Assembly: GCA_934444735.1 (NCBI GenBank)
Contig: CAKSDE010000013.1
Span: forward strand, 1-64,000
Reading direction: 5' to 3'
Length of the DNA: 64,000 nt
Source of the DNA: an uncultured Clostridia bacterium
GTDB lineage: Bacteria > Bacillota > Clostridia > UBA1381
Part shown: piece after piece, positions 1-8,850 of the stretch
Position numbering within the stretch: the stretch's first letter is position 1
Layout of the letters: the number at the start of each line of letters is the position of its first letter
Made by a program: the position numbers and the translations under genes
The notes under the pieces: model-generated
What the model was told of the DNA's origin: nothing
Databases searched by the model: none
What the model saw: only the letters and a program-made list of their open reading frames with translations

Positions 1-17
1 TCTTTCCTCCTGTTTTT

Positions 18-698
18 GTGTTTATTTTATTATATCATATTTTGCATCATTGTGTCTACTTTTTTAGTATAGCACCATGCACGCTAAAGATAAGATGTGG
101 CGGAAGTCAATATAGACGAACCACTTGGACGGCGAACGGAAAACGTATCGTATGGCGATGTGTAAACCGACTGACAAACGGAAAAGATGCCTGCGGAACA
201 TCGCCGACAATAGATGAAGAAAGATTGCATACAGGGATAGTAAAGGCTATGAACAGCATGATTGACGACAAAGAAAAAATTCAGTCACTGCTAAACGGGA
301 GCATTGCGGAAATACTGGCGGCACCGGATTCTCATAAAGAGATAATCAGCCTGAAAAAAGAGATTGATGACAAAAATGAAGATATCCTTCAGATGGTAGC
401 TGATGGTGTGAAAAATCGGGAAAGCCGTGCCGATATAACCGCAAAATGCCGTGATGAGTACAAAAAAATCAAAGAATTGCAGGAAAAGCTTAACATAGCA
501 GAGATAAACAGCCAAATGGAAAAGGCGAGCGGAGGCAGGCTTCGGGAAATCTATGATACAATATCCGCTATGCCCGGAAAGATAACGGAGTATGACGATA
601 ATATGACTCGGATTGCGGTTACGGAAGTGAAAATACTGTCCGAGGAAAAAATATCGGTTACACTGTTCGGGACTGTAACGGTAGAGGTTGAGATATAG
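18..698 (+). pseudogene. Serine recombinase C-terminal remnant (zinc-ribbon and coiled-coil part)
   Basis: From about base 87 the frame reads like the distal part of a large serine recombinase: CGGSQYRRTTW, then WRCVNRLTNGKDACG and SPTIDEE, the usual zinc beta-ribbon, followed by a charged helical region. The resolvase catalytic domain with its serine, the recombinase domain and the first zinc cysteine pair are missing. The 23 residues encoded upstream of base 87 are hydrophobic and do not resemble the family. The gene is therefore cut at its 5' end by a deletion or rearrangement, and it cannot recombine DNA by itself. It marks the left side of the accessory region as a former integrative element. 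The call to family is firm; the exact break point is approximate. Confidence 0.8.
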
Positions 699-701
699 GC
701 T

Positions 702-917
702 ATGAACTACTATGAGCTGATAATACGATATGACCGTTCAACAACTGATTACGTGGTATTTAAGGATAAAAGAATGGCACTCAGCAGTAAAGGTATTATT
801 GATATAGCTATTCAAAAAGATATAATTGATGAAGAAATGCGAGAGATGATTGAAAATGCAAAGAGCCTGAATGTTTATGAATATGAATACATAAAGGAAT
901 TACTTAAAATAAAATAA
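702..917 (+). CDS. Small hypothetical protein following the recombinase remnant
   Basis: A 71-residue acidic protein starting with ATG four bases after the recombinase stop codon; a GAGG inside the end of the recombinase frame can act as ribosome site. It has no membrane segment, no cysteines and no motif I recognise; the C-terminal half is predicted helical and rich in Glu, Tyr and Lys. Small accessory genes downstream of large serine recombinases are common in clostridial integrative elements, so it probably belonged to the same element. A terminator-like hairpin follows directly. Confidence 0.55.
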   Translation: MNYYELIIRYDRSTTDYVVFKDKRMALSSKGIIDIAIQKDIIDEEMREMIENAKSLNVYEYEYIKELLKIK

Positions 918-919
918 GT

Positions 920-948
920 AAAAATCCGTATGAAAGGGCGGATTTTTT
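920..948 (+). terminator. Rho-independent terminator
   Basis: Nine-base stem AAAAATCCG/CGGATTTTT with a ten-base loop and a T-run, placed just after the stop codon at 917. It ends the recombinase remnant unit. Confidence 0.7.
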
Positions 949-974
949 AATTTGCGGAAAAGGAGGTTTTGGTA

Positions 975-1715
975 ATGATGAAAATACTTGAAGCGCAGAC
1001 GATGTCTGAATTGTTGGATGCAATAGATGAGTTTTGCAAAAATCTATATTTGCAGGATGATGCAAAAGAACAGTGCAGTAAGTTAAAAGATGAAGTTGCA
1101 GGCTGTGTAGATAATGATAATATTACTCTTTTGTCTGCCTATTTATCGTCTGCCGATGACGCAGATGAAGTGGCAGAAGCATTGTACGAATTTGCAAGCA
1201 TTTGTGGCAGTTATTCCGAGGCAAATGAGGAAATGACACAGCAGATAACCAAAGCCGAATTTGAGGCGGTTTTGGACGAATGTGAAGATAAGTGTATGCT
1301 GGAAACCTGTATAGAAAGCGAATATGAGATTAAAGCTGCGGAAATTCCGGCATACAGTGGATGCAGGGAACATGATGTTAGATTTAAAGGAAATAGCATT
1401 TGTGTTCTTCTGCCGAGGATAGATATAAACACGGATACAAAGAAGTATATATCCGATATGATTGGCGGAATACTTTATAAAATAGTTGAGACAAAAATCA
1501 AACCGGAAGAAATACGGTATGAGATGAACAGATATATTCCGAAAACAAGAAACAGCGAGGAATCTACAAAAAGATTATTCAAAAAATATTTTTATGATGT
1601 TGTTATACATAAGGATAGAAAGCCGGGAATATATCTTGAATTTGATGACCACATGCATCAGCTTTTCAGCATTGAATTTTTCAAAAGGCTGATAGTTCAG
1701 TACCTACGGGAATGA
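975..1715 (+). CDS. Hypothetical protein, 246 aa
   Basis: ATG at 975 is chosen over the in-frame TTG at 969 because a perfect AGGAGG lies eight bases before it (961-966). The protein is soluble and acidic, with an N-terminal helical half carrying several scattered cysteines and a C-terminal half rich in Lys and aromatic residues. I recognise no domain. It stands alone between a terminator and the promoter of the next gene, in AT-rich DNA typical of the accessory region. It may be cargo of the element whose recombinase remnant lies upstream; that is inference. Confidence 0.6.
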   Translation: MMKILEAQTMSELLDAIDEFCKNLYLQDDAKEQCSKLKDEVAGCVDNDNITLLSAYLSSADDADEVAEALYEFASICGSYSEANEEMTQQITKAEFEAVLDECEDKCMLETCIESEYEIKAAEIPAYSGCREHDVRFKGNSICVLLPRIDINTDTKKYISDMIGGILYKIVETKIKPEEIRYEMNRYIPKTRNSEESTKRLFKKYFYDVVIHKDRKPGIYLEFDDHMHQLFSIEFFKRLIVQYLRE

Positions 1716-1741
1716 GTTTTAAATTTTGTGGAGTTCGTGGA

Positions 1742-1770
1742 TTGTAATTTCAAAAAGATTGTGGTATAAT
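1742..1770 (+). promoter_or_regulatory. Sigma-A type promoter for the AlbA_2 gene
   Basis: TTGTAA at 1742-1747 and TATAAT at 1765-1770 with a 17-base spacer, ending 35 bases before the ATG at 1805. A GGAG at 1791 provides the ribosome site. Confidence 0.65.
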
Positions 1771-1804
1771 ATAATAGAAAGAGTATGTTTGGAGTTGATA
1801 TGAT

Positions 1805-3199
1805 ATGCCGGAAAAACAAAATACCGAATGGAAAGAAACATGGAAAGATGAGTATTTGCAATGGATTTGTGGCTTTGCAAATGCACAAGGTGGTAAAATT
1901 TATATCGGTGTCGATGATTCGGGAAATGCTGTTGGCATTAAAAACTCGAAAAAATTGCTCGAAGACCTCCCAAATAAGATAAAAGATACTATGGGTATTA
2001 TAGCTGATGTAAATTACCATGAGCAAAACGGAAAAGAATATATAGAAATTGTTGTTCCGGAATATCCACAGGGAGTAAGCCTCAAAGGTGTATACTATTA
2101 TCGTTCGGGAAGTACAAATCAGATTTTGAACGGTATTGCTTTGCAAGAGTTTTTTAACAGAAAAACAGGAGTTACCTGGGATGCCTCTTTAATACCCAAT
2201 GTTAAGGTAGAAGATTTGAGTGAAAATGCTCTTAAAGTATTTAAGGAAAAAGCAGCGAAAAAGAAACGAATAGATGCTGATGTTTTGGAGGATGAAAATT
2301 CTGTAATTCTTCAAAATTTAAGGCTGATACAAAACGGTTATTTGACACAGGCATCTGTTTTGTTGTTTCATGATGAGCCGGATAAATATATAAACGGAGC
2401 GTATATAAAAATCGGTTTTTTTGAAAGTGATTCGGAATTGCGATTTCAGGATGAAATTCATGGTTCTCTCATAGAGCAAGTCGATAAAACAATGGAAGTT
2501 TTATATCGAAAATATATGAAGGCTTGGATTTCATACGACGGAATACAGCGTGTGGAAACTTATCCGTATCCCGATGCGGCATTGCGTGAGGCAATTTTCA
2601 ATGCAGTTGCCCACAAAAAATATATAAGCGGTATTCCGATTCAGATAAGTGTATACAGTGATAAAATTTATATTTATAACGACGGTCAGCTGCCGGAAAC
2701 TTGGACTCTTGAAAAGCTGTTCTCCAAACACCCCTCGCATCCATATAATCCTCTCATAGCAAATACATTTTTTGTTGCAGGATATATAGAAAGCTGGGGC
2801 AGGGGAATAGATAAAATATGCAATGCGTGTGAAACTGCGGGATTACAGAAGCCTATCTATGATATTGACGCAAATGGGATAATGCTTCAGATCAAGGCTA
2901 ATGTTGATTGGGACGGAAATAAAATTGAATATGATAGTGACGGCAATCGTAAAGGTATCACCCCCCAAGTCACCCCCCAAGTCACCCCCCAAGTCAATGC
3001 CAAATTGATTAAGTTAATGAAGTTTTGTGAAGAACCGAAAACGAGACAGGAAATGCAGAAGTTTATGGGGTTAAAGGATAAGAAAAACTTTGTCAAAAAC
3101 TATATACAGCCGATGATGAAATTGGGCATGATAGAAATGACAAATCCGGATAAACCGAATAGTCAAAATCAGCAATATGTTGCAGTTGAATGCAATTGA
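1805..3199 (+). CDS. AlbA_2 (Schlafen-type) / HATPase_c_4 ATP-binding protein
   Basis: The N-terminus (about residues 1-120) is an AlbA_2 domain: NTEWKETWKDEYLQWICGFAN followed by GGKIYIGVDDSGNAVGI. Residues about 260-345 form the GHKL-like domain often annotated as RecG-related, with ALREAIFNAVAHKKY and the GYIESWGRGIDKI signature. A winged-helix-like C-terminus ends the protein. The linker contains three exact 12-bp DNA repeats (2959-2994) coding for T-P-Q-V units, a common feature of this family. These proteins are usually treated as DNA-binding regulators, and some AlbA_2 proteins occur in defence islands. A decayed relative follows directly. Family assignment is firm; role is not known. 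Confidence 0.85.
   Translation: MPEKQNTEWKETWKDEYLQWICGFANAQGGKIYIGVDDSGNAVGIKNSKKLLEDLPNKIKDTMGIIADVNYHEQNGKEYIEIVVPEYPQGVSLKGVYYYRSGSTNQILNGIALQEFFNRKTGVTWDASLIPNVKVEDLSENALKVFKEKAAKKKRIDADVLEDENSVILQNLRLIQNGYLTQASVLLFHDEPDKYINGAYIKIGFFESDSELRFQDEIHGSLIEQVDKTMEVLYRKYMKAWISYDGIQRVETYPYPDAALREAIFNAVAHKKYISGIPIQISVYSDKIYIYNDGQLPETWTLEKLFSKHPSHPYNPLIANTFFVAGYIESWGRGIDKICNACETAGLQKPIYDIDANGIMLQIKANVDWDGNKIEYDSDGNRKGITPQVTPQVTPQVNAKLIKLMKFCEEPKTRQEMQKFMGLKDKKNFVKNYIQPMMKLGMIEMTNPDKPNSQNQQYVAVECN
2959..2994 (+). repeat. Three tandem 12-bp repeats coding for TPQV units
   Basis: CACCCCCCAAGT occurs three times without interruption inside the linker of the AlbA_2 protein. Being a multiple of three, the number can change by slippage without breaking the frame. 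Confidence 0.9.
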
Positions 3200-3219
3200 G
3201 ACATTGATATTTAAATTAG

Positions 3220-3438
3220 GCAGGTAGGGGAAGCGGAATTCCTCGTATGTATGATGAGTTTTCAAAGTATGGGCTTAAAGAACCGGAGCTTGTAGATTTG
3301 GATGGCGACCTCAGAGTGAATCTTTACACCGACATTTATACCGACACAAATGTCGGTGTAAAATTAAAGTTCATAAATCAAAAATGTAGCTATATAGTCA
3401 CTCCCACGATGGTTACTCAACTATTTTTGTCAATTTAA
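3220..3438 (+). pseudogene. Remnant of a second AlbA_2/RecG-related gene
   Basis: The frame from 3220 reads GRGSGIPRMYDEF, then GLKEPELVDLDG and LRVNLY, which is the end of the GHKL-like domain and the start of the C-terminal domain of an AlbA_2 family protein. Nothing of the N-terminal 300 residues is present and the downstream winged-helix part is degenerate. A stop codon (3217-3219) precedes the frame. It looks like a tandem duplicate or neighbouring paralogue that has decayed after the intact gene at 1805-3199. Confidence 0.6.
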
Positions 3439-3763
3439 ATCAAAGTTATTTGTATTGACAAAGGTTATTCCCGAGAATCTGATTAATGGCGTTTGTCAAT
3501 TTGGGACTCAGTGAGTCCCAAATTGAATTTAATGTATTAAAGGTAATAAATTTCATGTTGTTTAAATTGTTAAGAGTAATGGCGAATGAACCCTAACAGA
3601 TATACGAGATTGTTCTTAAATTCGGCACACACTGTGTTCCGAATTTGGGCGACTGGATTCTGATTAGAAATAAGAAACCTCTAAAGGCGGTGGCGCATTT
3701 AGACATTAACAAATATTATAATGCGGATTGTATTTATATTATAGAGGAGAAAGTTGAGTAAAT
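3439..3763. other. Gene-poor stretch with two palindromes and decayed coding traces
   Basis: No intact gene. Short open frames read like protein debris, one of them ending at the TAA at 3759 immediately before the cyclase start. Two strong inverted repeats occur: 3497-3525 (arms of 14 bases around one base) and 3619-3645 (7+4 base arms). Neither is followed by a T-run, so they do not look like terminators. An AGGAG at 3745-3749 serves the cyclase gene, with a rather long 14-base spacer. Confidence 0.5.
3497..3525. repeat. Perfect 29-base inverted repeat
   Basis: Arms CAATTTGGGACTCA and TGAGTCCCAAATTG are perfectly complementary around a central G. There is no T-run on either side. It may be an operator for the cyclase gene or a recombination relic. 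Confidence 0.75.
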
Positions 3764-5089
3764 ATGGGATTTTCCAAAAATGATTTTCTAAAAGTAGATT
3801 TACGGATAAAGAAAATAACAGAACAGAGTGTTGAGCAAATAGAAATAGATTCAGATTTGCCTCCAACAATAGAGCAATTGGAAGATAATAATAGAAGCTA
3901 TTCTATCATGGCAGCCATACTATTTGTTGATATTCGCAAGTCAACATACTTAACAGAAACTAGTCAAGCAAAAAGTATGGTTAAAATATATCGTTCATTT
4001 ATGAGAATGGCAGTTGATTGTGTTAGAAAAAATGGAGGAGTTACAAGACAATTTCTGGGGGACAGAATTATGGGTGTATTTGTTGACTCTGCTGATGAAA
4101 ACGGGAATATTGTGGACAGTGCAACAGATAAAGCACTTAATGCAGCAAGAAGTTTACAAACTGTGATTGATTATAGTTTGAATAAATATTTGAAAACTAA
4201 TGTTAATGGGAAAGTTATTGAATGTGGTATCGGAATTGATTATGGAAAGGTCCTTGTAACTCAGGTGGGTATGTATGGTCTGGAAAGTGATGAAAACAGA
4301 GAGAACGAAGTGGATTGTGTATGGGTTGGTAACACAACAAATTATGCAAGCAAATATTCTGACATAGCATCCGGCGGAGAAATATTTATTTCAGATAATG
4401 TTTTCAAGCAAATATCAGATGAGCATAGAGAAGTTTTTGTAAAATCAGCAAAATATAAAGGAACAAAATTATTCCAAGGCTATGCGATAAAGGATTACTA
4501 TTTAGAGTTTTCGGAGGATTTAGGAAAACCAATCAAAATAGACGAAGATACAGCAGTAGAGTCGGATACCTTTGCGGGATTGGTGGATGGCATTAAAGAA
4601 ATTGAGAGATTGCAAGACAAACTTATACAAAGAGAAAAACAACTTTCTGTCTTAGAGGATAAACTGAAGAAAGAAAATCAGGATTACAGAGATAAATGTA
4701 ATAATGAAAATACAGCAAAATTAAGAGCTTTTGATGAAAGAGATTTTGCAAAAAAAGAATTGCAAAAAATACGAAACGAATATTATATGGATATTAAGAA
4801 TATTCTTTCAAAAGTGCATTATCATGAGTATGAGTACATGGATAAAATAGGAAAAAAAGATTTATTTTTAATGATAGAAAAGGAATATGAATTAGGGGAG
4901 CTAATAGAAAAAAGCTCAACAGAAGTGTCATTAGAATTAAGCTATTATTTGATAGGAATCTATGATTACTTTCAAGAGTATTCCAAAGCATTTGATGCGA
5001 TGCTTGTCATGGCGAAATTTTCAGACTATTGGGTATACCTAGAAAGTGCAACGTTACCACACCTCGGTTCATTGAGCATAACGGAATAA
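3764..5089 (+). CDS. Class III nucleotidyl cyclase (Pycsar-cyclase-like) with C-terminal coiled coil
   Basis: A 441-residue soluble protein. Residues about 48-235 are a class III cyclase catalytic domain: LFVDIRKST carries the first metal aspartate (D56), FLGDRIMGVF the second (D100), and VGNTTNYASK holds the transition-state asparagine (N193) with Lys where most cyclases have Arg. Residues about 275-345 are a coiled coil, followed by a helical domain I do not recognise. It lacks membrane segments and sensor domains, as do the stand-alone cyclases of Pycsar defence, which make cyclic UMP or CMP. Pycsar needs an adjacent TIR or membrane effector; the next gene here is a decayed zinc-ribbon protein. 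The nucleotide specificity cannot be read from the sequence. The downstream remnant continues in the same frame after the stop. Confidence 0.7.
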   Translation: MGFSKNDFLKVDLRIKKITEQSVEQIEIDSDLPPTIEQLEDNNRSYSIMAAILFVDIRKSTYLTETSQAKSMVKIYRSFMRMAVDCVRKNGGVTRQFLGDRIMGVFVDSADENGNIVDSATDKALNAARSLQTVIDYSLNKYLKTNVNGKVIECGIGIDYGKVLVTQVGMYGLESDENRENEVDCVWVGNTTNYASKYSDIASGGEIFISDNVFKQISDEHREVFVKSAKYKGTKLFQGYAIKDYYLEFSEDLGKPIKIDEDTAVESDTFAGLVDGIKEIERLQDKLIQREKQLSVLEDKLKKENQDYRDKCNNENTAKLRAFDERDFAKKELQKIRNEYYMDIKNILSKVHYHEYEYMDKIGKKDLFLMIEKEYELGELIEKSSTEVSLELSYYLIGIYDYFQEYSKAFDAMLVMAKFSDYWVYLESATLPHLGSLSITE

Positions 5090-5591
5090 AAAATAGAGAT
5101 TCCCGGCGGCAGAAAGCTTTGGCAGAAGTACGGTAAAATCGGGTTTAAGATAAAAGATTTCTACAACCGGCTTCATCATTTGTATACTGCATATGAATTA
5201 TGACAGAAAGCGTATATGGGTGAGAATAACTATGATAATTTTTACACGAAGAAAAGTGTTGCAAATATGGAATGTGTGAAGCTTCTTGAGGTAAATATGA
5301 GTACATTGGATATACAGCTCAGACCATCGTTTAAAGAAATTCCTCCGACTTTGGAACTGGAATGCCCGGATTTGATGGAAATCGCAAAAGCACAGATGTT
5401 TTTTTGAGTGTATGTCGCTCGGTGAAAATTCAATCGGTGTATGCGAAATTTGCGGCTCACCCTTTGAAAAGCACAGAAAAAACCATATGCAATGCCCAAA
5501 ATGCCAGAAGGCTGCATATGTGCGGTCAAGGAATAAGGATAAAATACAGAAGAATGTGAAGAGAAAGGCTGCTATACAAAATAACAACTGA
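5090..5591 (+). pseudogene. Decayed C-terminal part of a zinc-ribbon protein (DUF6076-like)
   Basis: A continuous frame from just after the cyclase stop reads GGRKLWQKYGKIGFK and FYNRLHHLYTAYEL, meets an in-frame TGA (about 5201), continues as KSVANMECVKLLEVNM, then shifts frame at a run of seven T (5398-5404). In the shifted frame it ends with CEICGSPFEKHRKNHMQCPKC, a clear Cys4 zinc ribbon, and a basic tail. The layout fits the C-terminal half of the DUF6076-like proteins of Firmicutes, but the name is a weak call. One stop and one frameshift, plus the missing N-terminus, make it a pseudogene; a sequencing error at the T-run would remove only one of these lesions. Confidence 0.55.
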
Positions 5592-5801
5592 AGCTACACT
5601 TATAATAATTGTTTTTTATCCATTCATTTATTAAAGTATGAATACAAATTTCATCGAAAATGCTTGGCTAAGAAAAATGAACACAGTGTTGCGATGGGTT
5701 GAAAATGGCACATTCAATATGCTAAAATAAATTATAAAATGAATCTATACGCAGAAGAAAATTTAAAGAGTATATCTCTGCTAATTGGAGGAGAAAAAAG
5801 T

Positions 5802-6503
5802 ATGACTTTACAAGAATTTATTAGTAAAAAAGAAAAGGAAGATCTAAAAATATATAATCTGCTCAAGGATGATATTGAAGATGGGATTGTTTATCAAATT
5901 CATCGGATAATACGCGGCGAGAAAACGGTAAATATAGGCTTGTTCAGAAAGTTTTCGAATTTATTATATGCTATGAAAGATGATATGAGATTCATATTGG
6001 CTGAAGATGATTGTCCAAAAAACAGATGTTGGTTTGAAATTGAAAAATACAGATTAGCTGACGGAGAGTATAAACAAGAAATGTCCTGTGCAATATCAGC
6101 AAGTGAAAAATTATTATATTACCAGTCGTATTGCACCGCCCTTAAAGATTTTAAATTCGTTCTTGAAGAAAATGTATTGCCGCCTTATGAAAACGGCGAT
6201 ATAATAAAAATAAAAAATGCTCCGTTCTCTGATGATTTTTATGCAATTTATATTTATGACAGTACGAGAAACGGTAATAAACATATACAGCTCTGCGTAG
6301 GTGAAAAAATCGGCTGTTGCAAAATAAACTGGCTTGAAGTCACTGAAAAAGCTGATACTTGCCCTGATGAAAGAATAAATGAATTTAGCAGGAAAATAAA
6401 AGCAGGATATAATGATTTTAGGATATTTTGCAAAGAAAATGGTATACCTTCCTGTCTGCAGCCTGTCGATATATACGGAAAATGTCTAAGTCAAGACGAA
6501 TGA
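5802..6503 (+). CDS. Hypothetical protein, 233 aa
   Basis: ATG at 5802 is preferred over ATG at 5739 because GGAGGAG (5787-5793) lies just upstream. The protein is soluble, mixed alpha/beta, with several cysteines (DDCPKNRCWFEIE, CVGEKIGCCKINW) but no regular zinc motif. I recognise no family. A weak promoter (TTGAAA at 5699, TAAAAT at 5723, 18-base spacer) precedes it. It is the first gene of a co-directional set running through the PolC-like gene, which starts 35 bases after its stop; joint transcription is likely. Confidence 0.6.
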   Translation: MTLQEFISKKEKEDLKIYNLLKDDIEDGIVYQIHRIIRGEKTVNIGLFRKFSNLLYAMKDDMRFILAEDDCPKNRCWFEIEKYRLADGEYKQEMSCAISASEKLLYYQSYCTALKDFKFVLEENVLPPYENGDIIKIKNAPFSDDFYAIYIYDSTRNGNKHIQLCVGEKIGCCKINWLEVTEKADTCPDERINEFSRKIKAGYNDFRIFCKENGIPSCLQPVDIYGKCLSQDE

Positions 6504-6538
6504 TTGATAAAAGCCAGAGATTATAAGGAGTAACAAAA

Positions 6539-8770
6539 ATGGATAAAAAAAGAGTTGAATTGAGTGTACATACCAATATGGGTGAGCTTGACAGCGTTAA
6601 CACTGCTGCAGATTATATAAATGCCGCTATGAAGGACTGGCAGCCGGCAGTCGCTATTACCGATACGGAATGTGTGCAGGCGTTTCCCGAAGCATTTAAA
6701 TGTGTTGACAGAAGCGGCGGAATTAAGTTGATTTACGGTTGTAAACTATATTATGGCTATGCACCTCGTTATGATAAAGGAGGTTCGTTTTATGTTCTTG
6801 CAAAAAATAAGACTGGACTTAAAGAACTATATAAGCTTTTATCAAATTATCTCGGGATTCTTTCTCTTGATGAAATTGATCGCAAAAATCTCATTTTGGG
6901 AATAAGCATAAGGAATGAACTTATACAAAAAATCATTGAAGGTGCTGACGATAAAGAACTCGGAAAAATTATAAAACGATTTGACTATGTTTTGCTCAAT
7001 CCCATAGAGTATTTTGCTTGGTATACAAAAATAAAAAACGAGTCACAGGCAAAAGAAATTACAAAACGTATAATTGCCGTTTGCGAGAAAAATAATGTTT
7101 TACCTATAGCATCTGATGAAGCATATTTTGTGTTTTCCGATGACGGAGAATGCAGAAAAATTTTACTGGATTATATAGGTGTGGAAATTTGCGATGAACA
7201 ACCAAATTTATATTTCAGAACAACCGATGAAATGCTTGCCGAATTTGAATATCTCGGAAAAGAAAAGGCATATGAAATTGTTGTTACGAATTCAAATCTC
7301 GTTGCCGATATGATTGATGATACTTTTGCGCCGTTTGACACAGATGCTGAATATCCGAATGAGATTGAAAAACTCAAAAAAATCACTTATGCTGCAGCAT
7401 ATAGAAAGTACGGCAATCCACTCCCGGATATTATAAACGAAAGAATCAAATCGGAACTTCACATAATAGGCGGTAACAGCAAATCAACAATGAAATTCAT
7501 TCTTGCCGAAAAGATTGCCAAAGCTGCAAAGGAAACAGGATATCCTATCGGAAGCTGCGGTTCTGTCGGTTCATCAATTGTTGCAAATTTACTTGGAATA
7601 ACAAATACAAATCCGCTTGACGCACATTATTTTTGCAAAAGCTGTAAGTATATAGAATTTCATACCGAAGAAAATTGCGGTGTGGATTTACAGGATAAAA
7701 TATGCCCAAAATGCGGAAAAGGACTGATAAAAGATGGGTATACCTTACCTGAGGAAGTGTATACACAATATGATTCCGACCGAGAACTCGATATTAATTT
7801 AAATTTGCCGCCGGAGCTTATTTGTACGGCGCATGAGGTATTGAGAAAAAATGCTAACGGAAAAATCATTGACTATGGGCAAATACAAACCATGTCATAT
7901 CGTTTTGCTGATTATATTGTGAGTGAATATGCGCGCAAAAGAAAGTTAAAATTTCATGATTTACGCGAAATAGAATATGCTGAAAAGTTAAGCAAATGCA
8001 AAGCAGATATAGGGTTGGCTTCGGGAGAGTGGTCGGCTCCGGGAGTGTTTATTTTACCGCAGGGGAAAGAAATAACAGATTATACACCTGTTGAATATTT
8101 ACTGGATGTATGTAATGATCGAACACAAAAGGTAACACATTTTGATTATCATGCACTCTATCACAACCTTTTAAAAATAGATTTATTGTATCCGCACGAT
8201 TCGTTTTCAATGATGTTTAAACTGGAAAATGCAACAGGAATGAAAGTAAGCCAGATACCGCTTGATGATAAAGAAACAATGGAGCTTATAAATAAATGCG
8301 ATACCGATGGAATACCTGACTTTGAAAATGATGAGTGGCAAGAAAATATAAAAATGGTGAGTCCAAAAAAATTTAATGATTTAATAAAAATGTCAGGAAT
8401 TTTACATGGAACGGATGCGTGGGAAGATAACGGTGAAGTTTTATTTAAAGATGGAACTGATTTTTCTGATATTATTGCTTTTCGTGATGATGTGATGCTG
8501 ACTCTTATGAAATATGGCTTGGACAGAAAGAAAGCATTTGTAATTTCGGAACGAATCCGTAAAGGAAAGGGACTTGAGGAAAAACAGTATAATGAACTGC
8601 TTGATTCGGGTGTGCCGGATTGGTATTTAGATTCATGCAATAAAATAAAATATCTTTTCCCAAAGGCACATTGTGCTGAATTTATATTGGCATACTATAA
8701 GACGCATTTCAGAACAGAATTTGAAAAAATTGCAGAAGAATACAAGGTTAAAGAATCGGAAGATGAGTGA
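6539..8770 (+). CDS. Shortened PolC-like protein with degenerate PHP and polymerase sites
   Basis: The 743-residue protein aligns by eye with DNA polymerase III PolC: PHP domain (1-270), finger/palm start GSCGSVGSSIVAN (338-350), zinc cysteines C366/C369/C389/C392, palm ELDINLN (416-422), THFDYHALYHNLLKID (533-548) and the KGKGL and PKAHC region near the end. PolC is about 1,430 residues; the N-terminal OB part, the 3'-5' exonuclease and most of the C-terminus are absent. Key residues are changed: the PHP motif H-x-H is S9-V-H11, T-D-H is T-D-T43, and the catalytic D-x-D of the palm is D418-I-N420, while the third aspartate (D536) remains. Such changes argue against polymerase or PHP phosphoesterase activity. 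It is an intact, expressed-looking gene (AAGGAG before ATG), so a binding or decoy role is possible. Family call firm, function unknown. Confidence 0.8.
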   Translation: MDKKRVELSVHTNMGELDSVNTAADYINAAMKDWQPAVAITDTECVQAFPEAFKCVDRSGGIKLIYGCKLYYGYAPRYDKGGSFYVLAKNKTGLKELYKLLSNYLGILSLDEIDRKNLILGISIRNELIQKIIEGADDKELGKIIKRFDYVLLNPIEYFAWYTKIKNESQAKEITKRIIAVCEKNNVLPIASDEAYFVFSDDGECRKILLDYIGVEICDEQPNLYFRTTDEMLAEFEYLGKEKAYEIVVTNSNLVADMIDDTFAPFDTDAEYPNEIEKLKKITYAAAYRKYGNPLPDIINERIKSELHIIGGNSKSTMKFILAEKIAKAAKETGYPIGSCGSVGSSIVANLLGITNTNPLDAHYFCKSCKYIEFHTEENCGVDLQDKICPKCGKGLIKDGYTLPEEVYTQYDSDRELDINLNLPPELICTAHEVLRKNANGKIIDYGQIQTMSYRFADYIVSEYARKRKLKFHDLREIEYAEKLSKCKADIGLASGEWSAPGVFILPQGKEITDYTPVEYLLDVCNDRTQKVTHFDYHALYHNLLKIDLLYPHDSFSMMFKLENATGMKVSQIPLDDKETMELINKCDTDGIPDFENDEWQENIKMVSPKKFNDLIKMSGILHGTDAWEDNGEVLFKDGTDFSDIIAFRDDVMLTLMKYGLDRKKAFVISERIRKGKGLEEKQYNELLDSGVPDWYLDSCNKIKYLFPKAHCAEFILAYYKTHFRTEFEKIAEEYKVKESEDE

Positions 8771-8850
8771 TGGTAGATAAAAATTTATAAAGTATTGGGT
8801 GTAAGAAATGAACAATATTAAAAACAATATAGAATTTGAGGGTATGAAAG

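Noticed and set aside
2959..2994. Tandem repeats as a possible CRISPR start
   Set aside because: The units are 12 bp, adjacent, without spacers, and in frame inside a coding sequence. No CRISPR array or cas gene is seen anywhere in the window.
5398..5404. Frameshift at the T-run taken as a sequencing error
   Set aside because: Possible, but a separate in-frame TGA and the missing N-terminus remain, so the locus is still a pseudogene.
3764..5591. Complete Pycsar system
   Set aside because: No TIR or membrane effector gene adjoins the cyclase; the only neighbour is a frameshifted zinc-ribbon remnant.
6539..8770. Functional replicative polymerase PolC
   Set aside because: Half the normal length, no exonuclease, and the catalytic D-x-D and PHP histidines are changed.
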